A stretch of DNA of 64,000 nt from Tubiluchus corallicola (Eukaryota > Priapulida > Priapulimorpha > Priapulimorphida > Tubiluchidae). Each line of letters starts with the position of its first letter. Position 1 is the first letter of the stretch. The position numbers were made by a program, and so were the translations under genes. Positions 56,250-64,000 of the stretch are shown here, one piece after another. Location: NCBI GenBank assembly GCA_030141605.1, contig JAQGDQ010000056.1, positions 248,001 through 312,000 of the forward strand, read 5' to 3'. Under the pieces are notes generated by a model. That model was not told the origin of the DNA and made no database searches. It saw nothing but the letters and a program-made list of their open reading frames with translations.

Positions 56250-59200
56250 ATGTTTTGCAGTATGACTTGTGCTATGCTGTACAAGGCACCAAAGAGCACT
56301 TCATTACTAAATGTTAACACTGGACCGAAATGGGAAAGACGTTTGAGGTGGTTGTACATATTTTTTGCATGGAATGCTTTTGGAGGTGTTTTATATCTCA
56401 AGTTCAGTGGTAAAGGAAAGAAAATGCAAGAAATGCAAGCCTACAAAGATGGAAGTGGGGAAAGGACCGGGAAAGAAGAACTTGAATTGGAAAAATACCT
56501 TACACAAGGTATAAAGTATTATTATAATTCTAATTTCTATATCTAGTTTCTTCTGATGAAAATATACCATTACTACATATATTGTGATTTGGCAAACAAT
56601 CTGTAGTTTTATTCTCGTTTTGCAAGAGAGTAAATTACAATTTATGTACAGGATTTTTCTTTTTGTTTTCCTTTTGAACTACAGATGAAACAGCCACAAT
56701 GTTGTGGACCATTGGAACTCACTCAATAGTGAAACATTTGACGCTTTAAATCTGCAACAATTTCGCAAATTGTTGAGTCGAGACCGTCACTAGCAGGTCT
56801 CATAGACTTCGCAAGCAAGTGCTTGTTTGCAAGTTCGCAATACTTGGCTTGTTGACGCGTGAACTAATTCTTAATTTTAACACTGTTGGAACCTGTCTAC
56901 CTGCTTTATTCAAAAAAGATGCAAAACTGATTACACAGAACTGTGGCAAGCAAATCACACTCGCAACATCCTTGCCATTTCACGTTACTTTATATAAACA
57001 ACTTACATTATTACGTAGTACCATTTCACAACGAACAGGTGACCCTTTATTGTTTCCAAGGGTTGATAGAAACTCAATGCATTATGCAACCACAAATTTT
57101 ATCTTTAAGCCTGGGATGCTCCCTTTTGACCAATGATTTGGAACTCGGAATTTGGAGTCTACAACTTGGACGCACAGTTTCAATAGCCGCCCTGTAAAGA
57201 GCCTTTTGGCAACCACTATGCTGTGCTATGAGGCAAGGCCATTGTGTCTCTGCTGCATGAGCTAAGCAGGCAGCCATGTGCATTGACGACTATTGCAATT
57301 CAAACCAACATTATCATACCACCCTTCCCTACCTGTACCGTCCTTCATAACCGACCAGGGAACGCTAGTGAAAGACGCTGATCTTAGTACCACTGTCGCA
57401 CCTTCATCAACTCAGTAACTAATTTCGCTTCATGTAGCAACATAGGTTTATAGTGTGGACTTACTGCTTCATTAGCCATCATGTAAGAAAAAGACTCACA
57501 ATGTTTCATGTCATTGCATTCTATCCGGTGGGAGACCTTATTTTCCTCACTCATGTTATGTCATGTGATAAAGTCAAAAAAGATGATGAGCAAAGTAACA
57601 CAATTTTGTTCATGGACATTTGTTGAACTCTTTGACAATGATTGTGTTGATAATCTGACGACTATGGCGAGTTTTTTTGATAAAAAGAGTGATAGTGTTG
57701 GTGGTATGATGTGTTTATTAAAAACCTTGATAATAATGCTTTTATGCTACTTGTGCTGTGTTTATAATGTATGTGTTTATACATACGGCATTTAGCTCAT
57801 TTTATCATTATAATACTCTGATGATTAATACTATATTTGCTTGTAGATCAATTGATAATTTTGGTGATCATATGATATTTTGCTTTAACTGAATAATATT
57901 TTGGCAGAATAATTCTTGTCCAGAATATGTATTGTATTCATTTACTGCCTCACTTTTTTGTGTAAGCACCTAATTAGGCCCAGCCATATAAAAGCTGACT
58001 CCATTTCTGTAAATACCTAGTCTCGTCTACTACTTGCATGAATACATGCTAGAATATAAAATTCCTGTAGTAATTTGGTGGGTGCCACCGGTGTTCTGTA
58101 CTTGAAATTAAATTAAGAAGTTTCATATTGGCATCACCAATGATTTAGCATAGAATTTTATTTAGATCACTCATCGTCATCCATGGATAATTAAATAAAG
58201 AAAAGTGCTTGTAGCACTGCCACCTTCTGTGGCTCGGATCAATTACAGTTAACAGTTTGAGTTCTTTTCTTTCTCTTTCTTTCATAGGAATGTAAGAGCA
58301 CTATGGCTTCTTTTGTGCCAACACTCCCCTCCGTTCACATTGGTTACACCCTATAGAAAGCATTACCATTTATTCTTAGCCTCAGCCCAACCTGGGCTTC
58401 CCTGTTGGAGTCAGCTATAACCTTACCACCTTAAGCTGATTAGTCTACTGCTGTAAAACTTTTGTACTCTTTTGAATAAAATAGTTTATTTTGGCTAAAT
58501 CTGCATAGTTCTGGTGTTTCTTTTAATGACTTTACAATACTCGATATCCATTTCTACATGTGCATTCCGGTGCTGAGAAAATTTACAAGTTTTTATTTTC
58601 TGTCACACTTATTTATAAACAATTATTTGTATCAGTATATTATTTTAATTGATACTGTACTGTACTATAGTTTCACCTTTGAGTATTTTTCTTAGCCAAT
58701 ATACTTAGTAATGTATTTGAGCAATACACGAAACTGAAATTGAATTGATAATATTATATTATTACTAACAAATTTAAAAGTGTAATGAGGGTGGTGTGCT
58801 TAATGCCGAACAGAGACTACTGTAGTCCTTTATGTGATATAATAAGGAAGTTAAATGTGTACAAATCGTGATGCACGTAATTAGAAAAGATCACAAACTG
58901 GATCTTCTTTGCACTAAAGGTGACAAGCTAGTCCCAAGTTCCAAATTAAAGCAAATTCAGGATTTTCGGGCGTGTAAGGTGCCGTTTATTGGGAGTCATC
59001 AATTTTCGCATTGGAAAATAATATATGAAGATTAGAGTCATTAATATTGATAAGAAACTTGTAGAATATAGAATCAGACACATCATTCCTGAACAATAGA
59101 AAAGCAAGGTTGGGCTATTGCAAATATACTAGCACTGGCTTCTTTTTATAATTTTTTTGGTATGTGTGATTTCGAAGATAGGAAAGGCAAAATAGACAGT

Positions 59201-59745
59201 ATGGGCCTTTTGTGCCAGACCTTATTGAAGATTTCGCTATGTCAAGTGTTCAGTAACTTATTAAATAGCCAGGCCTGGAATGGGATCTTATGGCTGCTAT
59301 ATAACGTAATTGTGAAACTTTTTTGTAATATTGGAAACTATACATTAAACATGAAATTCATACATTAAAACTATATATTTTAGCTGAGAAAATTGCAATG
59401 ATGTATAAGAGACCAACAGACACACAAGTAAATTTCAAGCGCTACAATTGGCATGGCAAGAAAATTGGAGACTGGACAATGGAGGACACGGAAAAGAAAA
59501 TATCAATGGTAGGTTTTCTATTATTTTTTTACTTCTTTCAAAAAAAGAATCAAATTTTGCATGACTGACAGACAAGCACGAATCCATTTTGTTGTGAGCT
59601 AGCTTCTGTCTGGTGAGGTTTCTTGTCTAACAATAAATCATTGAACCCAACATTTGTACAATGGATTTTTCTATTGCAGAAAAGAGCAGAGAGTGTAGAG
59701 TTAACCCAAAATCAAGCCGATATTATAGCTACTGAAAAGAGTTGA
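56250..59745 (+). CDS. unrecognised small single-pass membrane protein
   Basis: Three exons, 56250-56508, 59384-59508 and 59680-59745, join in phase through consensus GT-AG sites to a 149-residue protein. It has a short N-terminus and a WERRLRWLYIFFAWNAFGGV-type segment giving one membrane helix at about residues 29-50. A basic patch (SGKGKKM) follows directly, then a charged, probably helical stretch, NWHGKKIGDWTMEDTEKK, and the end IIATEKS. A positively charged exit from a single helix is compatible with a mitochondrial or ER membrane protein. I do not recognise the family. The ATG at 56262 is an alternative, because TTTTGCAG just before it looks like a splice acceptor. AATAAA at about 60117 may end the transcript. 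The gene is divergent from RNASEH2C. Confidence 0.7.
57090..58430 (+). repeat. unclassified dispersed repeat, copy B (interrupted)
   Basis: Blocks at about 57190-57262 and 58217-58410 match parts of the repeat at 35181-35830 in the same order and orientation. The gap is much larger here (about 950 bp against about 150 bp), so copy B has an insertion or copy A a deletion. After the second block, AATAAAATAG near 58477 suggests a transcript end. It lies in intron 1 of the small membrane protein gene. Confidence 0.5.
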
Positions 59746-60650
59746 AATGGAACTAATCTGGAGTGCAGTTTGTATCACTTCAAAAGAACTGTTTTTGAAT
59801 AATTCTATAAAGCTGATGGTTGCAATCCAGAATGATAAACCTTTCTAGTCATCTGTGTGGGTAATAACTGGGTATTCAGCAATCAAATACAGCATCCAAT
59901 TACTGTAATAGTGTGAAGTTAGTGGTATCATTTCTATAAACCATTTGCTAAAGTCAGTTTAATTTGTGCTTAGTAGTGTATGAAATGCTATCCTGTATGA
60001 AGCCGTCTTTCTGTTCATTGTTCAACTATGAAGCCGTCTTTCTGTTCATTGTTCAACTTTTATATCCTGTAAGTCATATACAGTGGACACAAATTTAGTA
60101 GACTGGAGATGTGAACAAATAAACTTAGAAATTATGCTCACCTATATTTTTTATAATTAGACAGACATGTGCATCAGTCTGTTTATCGGTGAGGCACATC
60201 ATTTTCAACTTTTCGAGATGCAATTTAGATCATAAATTGAAAATGGTTGAAGGATATTGACTGCAGATTGCGTTGTTGTTGTTAGTGTTATTGTTATTAT
60301 GAAATTATGCACTGAAGTAGATTTTTTGTAAATGTTTGTAAATAAAAGCATAACATGTACATCCAGTGCATTACATTTCTTTCTACCATAATAAATAAAT
60401 TTCAATAATTTATAAAATTTTGCTATTTAAGAAAGAAATTATTGCTAATTGTACCATCCAATTAGCCCTTTTTGATGATTGTAACAAGAAAAACAACTAC
60501 GGTAGCACAGCCTGTGCTTATACAACAAATAATACATGGAACCCTAGAATGTTAAGTTACTTCATACTATAATAATATAATATAAGCTGCTCTTTAAATT
60601 ATATAATTAACAACTATTTACAATACCATTTTTCTGATGCATTATTGAAA
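59746..60650. other. spacer between convergent small-protein gene and ABCB10
   Basis: It holds candidate poly(A) signals for the plus-strand gene (AATAAA near 60117 and 60340) and a 31-bp tandem duplication at 59997-60058 (TATGAAGCCGTCTTTCTGTT…CAAC repeated exactly). No gene was recognised. Confidence 0.5.
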
Positions 60651-63600
60651 CTAAGATACAAGCTTCGCTTGAAGATCACTGTCATTGCTTGCATCTGCTA
60701 TAGTTTGCCTTTCTACCAACTTCCTAAACATTCCATTCTGTAAAGACATCAATTCGTCATATGAGCCAAGCTCTCCTACTCTTCCATCGCTGAGCACTGC
60801 AATTCTGTCTGCATTGCGGATAGTAGAAAGGCGATGAGCAATGACAATCACAGTCCTGTTTACCATTAAACGTTCCAATGCTTCTTGGACGAGATATTCG
60901 CTTTCTGCATCTAAAGCACTGAAAATATGCGAATTAATGTAACTTGCATATTAACACATAGCATCATTAGCGAAACTGGACTTCAACTTGAATATTAAAA
61001 TTGCTCCTATGTTATGACTGCCATGAGAAACAATTTTTTTCCATGAAATTAGATGCAGTAAATATAGTCTAGAAAACACCATGTGAATGGTCAATTAACT
61101 CAAAAAGTGAATTCTCTTATTTTCCATCAAATTACATGTAGTAAATATGTATTCCAGAAAACACTATGTGAATGCTCAATTAACTCAAATGCTGTATTCT
61201 CTTATTTTTCACGAAATTAGATGCAATAAATATAGTCTAGAAAACAAAACTATCTGAATGGTCAATTGACTCAAAAAGTGAAGTCTCTCCAGTACCTTGT
61301 TGCTTCATCCAAAATGAGAATTTTGGGATCCTAGAAAAAAGGAAAATAACTTTATTAAAAACATACATAGATATATAGGGTATTGATCCTACAAATGCAA
61401 ATAATGCTTTAGAACTGCAAACAAATTTGGGTTCAGCCCTCGTAAGAAATACAATCTCTCATCTAGGGGGTACGAAAGCCTAATCTTTTAGATGCTTTAA
61501 CATGGGATTTAAGGCTGAACTGAACTTGGAATATAGTTCCATATTATTTGGTACATAAAATTGCACGATTTGATACATCAAACTAACATTTAAAAGCGAG
61601 GAGATTCCAAGAAAAGCTTATGTTGTGACAGCTGGGCTACTCTGCACAGAATTCAGTTTTTGATACAGGTCAAACCTTTTCACACCGACCAGTCTGGGGC
61701 CAAAAAACTGACATAATAGTGAGTTTGGCATTATACTGTATTGAGTTGTGTTAAATTTTTCCGTAGAAGAATTGCAAAACAGTCAGGCAGGTGTACACTG
61801 GCTAGAATTCTCAATTTTCACTCTAAAGGGGTTAGAGCTCTCAATTTTGACCCCAAAGGCTAGTGAATTAAAAGAAAATTATTAAATTAATCATAAGTGA
61901 ATTAATGACTCGCTATGTGAATTATAATGACTCACTCAAAATCAATCATATTTATTAAGAAGTTATAAGTGGCCTGCACTCAACTGTATAATAGACTAGG
62001 TCTACTGCTCCACTAAACATGTATATGCAAAAAAAGTCACAACTGCAAATTTCTTGCTGACATTTGTTTGTATGATTCTTAGAACACAAACAAATACCTC
62101 GCTTCTTGTGGCAAAAAAGAGACAAATGTTTTCTTGTCAGTTACCATTATGACTGCGTGACACGTTGACAATAATATATCATTGTGTTTGTATGATGTAC
62201 AAATACAGCTTGCAAACAATCAAAACATGACAACATGCAACACGAGACGTGACATCTGGTCAATGTCAGCAACTCAGTGGAGTGTACATAAGCAGCATCG
62301 TACAGTCGGCATATCAAGAAGCTGCTGGCGTTATTTTCCAATTGAACACTTATATTAATTTGCCTAGCGGAGGGCGGGTAACGGGAGGCGTTATGATTTA
62401 TTCTTTTATACAAATGAATACAGCCGTTTTGTTCTTGGCCATTGTGCAGGCGGTAAACGAGTTTGGCAGTATAACGATGTTTGACTGTATCTCCAGTGAC
62501 AGTGACATTTTAAAGCATTCTGCATTCTAGTAAAACTACTATGGACGAAAGCAACTTCCAGTTACAAACCTTTAAAATAGCACGAGCAATTGCAATTCGT
62601 TGTCTTTGTCCACCTAGAAAATCAATAAATTACTTTTATTTAAACAATTTATATAGCTATTTTAATTTATGTTGATATATTATGAAAATAAGAATTTTTT
62701 AGCTAACAAAAACAATTTAACAAAAATTGACACATTTTACTTTTTTTTAAAAATTTGTAACTTGTAGTTACGAGTTATGAATAGAAGTTATCGTTTGATT
62801 TATTCTAGACTTTAGTGTCTAGCCTAGCTTTATTCTTGGACTCAGTAGTTACATGTTTAATAATTAAGAGAGGCACATTTTTGCACATGAAATGTGTGCT
62901 TGCACAGCAAAACAGTCTGGAAGTCGGCAATTAAGATTTTTTAGTTAGTCACATATTCTGAATCTGAATCTTGTTAGGATCATTTTGCTACCAAGTTCAC
63001 CATTCTACGTTATTCCTAAGCTGAGATAATCTATGTTGAAGTTGAGTGTGCACCGTGTAGCGAAAAAAATAATCTACAGAAAATCTCTGTTAAAGTTTGC
63101 TATTGTTTTTATCACATTTTCACAGAGCCAGCTTAGCAACGGTATGAAAGGGTCGTTCTTATGGTTGCTGTTGCAGTTACAATTAAATCCAGTAGATGGC
63201 TGCTCAAGACGAGGACTTGGACTTGATAATGGAAAAATCGCATGAGAAATGGCAGCTTCCACAGATACTAAAGGAGTACTGAGGTACTCCTTACAGCGTC
63301 CACAGATACTAAGGGATACTAAGGTACTAAAGGAATTTGAAAATACAAGTTTTCAATACTAATTTTTAGGCAGAGACACAAGGAAGGGGCAGTAAAAACC
63401 TAATTTTTAGTATTTTTAAAACCTTTTACAAGTGCTTTAATGCTAGAATATGAAACTTAAATATATTTAACCTTTGCTTTTATCAAAAACAAAAAATAGA
63501 TATCGGACCCAATTTTTTATGCATTCTACTTTGAGGCTTCACAAAGCTGTTGCTACCAGGCCAACTTCCGGATGGTTTTGGTTTGCAAGCACATACATGA

Positions 63601-63825
63601 ATATTTTCTGCATACTCTGAACATTGAAAAGAATTCAGAAATACCAGACAACATAAGACCACGCTCGCCAACTATAGTGTTAAATTCTTCTGGAAAGCTT
63701 CGAATGAAAGTGTATGCATTTGCTTTTTTCGCAGCTTCAATCACTTCATCTGTTGTTACCATTTCAGGACAGGTGGCACCATATGCAATATTTTCTGCAA
63801 TAGTTGTCGAGAAGAGAATGGGCTC
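60651..63825 (-). CDS. ABCB10: ABC transporter B family, ABCB10-like, C-terminal part (partial)
   Basis: The end of a mitochondrial inner-membrane half-transporter that works as a homodimer; human ABCB10 supports haem synthesis and antioxidant defence. Exons on the minus strand: 63645-63825, 62570-62613, 61296-61330 and 60651-60918, in phase. The 5' part with the membrane domain and Walker A lies beyond the right edge. Visible nucleotide-binding features are the Q-loop region [34 protein letters not shown], the signature [17 protein letters not shown] (split by an intron inside the Gly-Gly), Walker B ILILDEAT, the D-loop SALDAE, and the H-loop [11 protein letters not shown]. The order and wording match ABCB10 better than ABCB7 or ABCB8. 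The C-terminal tail after FRKLVERQ is short. One intron holds a pogo-type element and another a 90-bp tandem repeat. Confidence 0.9.
61016..61290. repeat. three-copy tandem repeat, about 90-bp unit, in an ABCB10 intron
   Basis: The unit AAATTAGATGCAGTAAATAT…AGAAAACACCATGTGAATGG then TCAATTAACTCAAA…TTCTCTTATTTT occurs three times with point differences (AAATTACATGTAGTAAATAT, AAATTAGATGCAATAAATAT). The third copy ends only a few bases from the splice donor of the 61296-61330 exon. Confidence 0.8.
61666..62487. mobile_element. pogo-type non-autonomous element, 822 bp
   Basis: It begins CAGGTCAAACCTTTTCACAC and ends AACGATGTTTGACTG, inverted to each other apart from a few changes. TA lies on both sides (61664-61665 and 62488-62489). 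GGCATTATA/GGCAGTATAA words lie inside both ends as in its relatives. There is no transposase frame. It lies between two ABCB10 exons. Confidence 0.75.
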
Positions 63826-64000
63826 CTACAAATATCCCAAACAATTTTTTTTCAAAAATTATATTAACAAGCAAAAGCACATTATGTTAACACTCGAATA
63901 AGTTTCTACTTACTGATGGTCTAATTAAACTTATAGAAATAAAGGGCATCGTTTATTATTCTATGCATTCAGAACATATACTTTAACACCCATGTCATTT

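Noticed and set aside
56684-56750. Alternative second exon of the small membrane gene ending in a stop after about 20 codons
   Set aside because: It has an acceptor-like site but no conserved-looking sequence. The exons at 59384 and 59680 join in phase and give a more convincing protein.
63900-63935. Possible further ABCB10 exon with a GTAAGT donor on the minus strand
   Set aside because: The reading before the donor does not resemble the expected segment before EPILFS, and the needed upstream sequence lies beyond the window.

Overview
The window is nuclear DNA from an invertebrate animal. Genes are split by GT-AG introns, intergenic DNA is AT-rich, and non-LTR, LTR, hAT and pogo/Tc1-type transposons are frequent. 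The proteins closely resemble animal orthologues, and parvin in particular points to Metazoa or near relatives. I cannot fix the phylum by reading; a sponge, cnidarian or lophotrochozoan would all fit. Nothing is organised like a bacterial or viral genome: no operons, CRISPR array or rRNA were seen.

Seven protein-coding genes were reassembled exon by exon. From left to right they are: PSMA1 (20S proteasome alpha1, minus, 7101-15502), ATP6V1E (V-ATPase stalk subunit E, plus, 15882-21264), parvin (ILK-binding focal-adhesion adaptor, minus, 24588-33940), VCPKMT/METTL21D (lysine methyltransferase, plus, 37852-38559), RNASEH2C (minus, 41885-48646), an unrecognised small single-pass membrane protein (plus, 56250-59745), and the 3' end of ABCB10 (mitochondrial ABC half-transporter, minus, 60651-63825, running off the right edge). 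They alternate strictly: PSMA1/ATP6V1E share a 379-bp divergent promoter, ATP6V1E/parvin, VCPKMT/RNASEH2C and the small protein/ABCB10 converge, and RNASEH2C and the small protein were probably divergent neighbours about 0.45 kb apart before transposons separated them. The products serve unrelated housekeeping tasks (proteolysis, proton pumping, adhesion, protein methylation, RNA:DNA hybrid removal, mitochondrial export), so no shared pathway is implied.

The rest is mainly mobile DNA. A Ty3/gypsy element (49551-55099) has LTRs identical by eye but broken coding frames, and sits inside an older terminal-inverted-repeat element (about 49001-56145). A 5'-truncated LINE with a tetranucleotide tail lies antisense in the RNASEH2C intron. 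Other LINE relics lie at 360-1290, 12850-15240 (split by a TA-flanked DNA transposon) and 34146-34987. Two hAT elements have perfect 8-bp target duplications, one more has a decayed duplication, and at least four elements carry pogo-type CAGTCAAACC termini. Positions 1-7100 contain no convincing complete gene.

I found no clearly new biological system. The points most worth following are a probable U12-type intron in PSMA1, the nested insertion that split a divergent promoter, the odd termini and missing gag start of the gypsy element, a cluster of nuclear-receptor-like half-sites before VCPKMT, and the unrecognised membrane protein.
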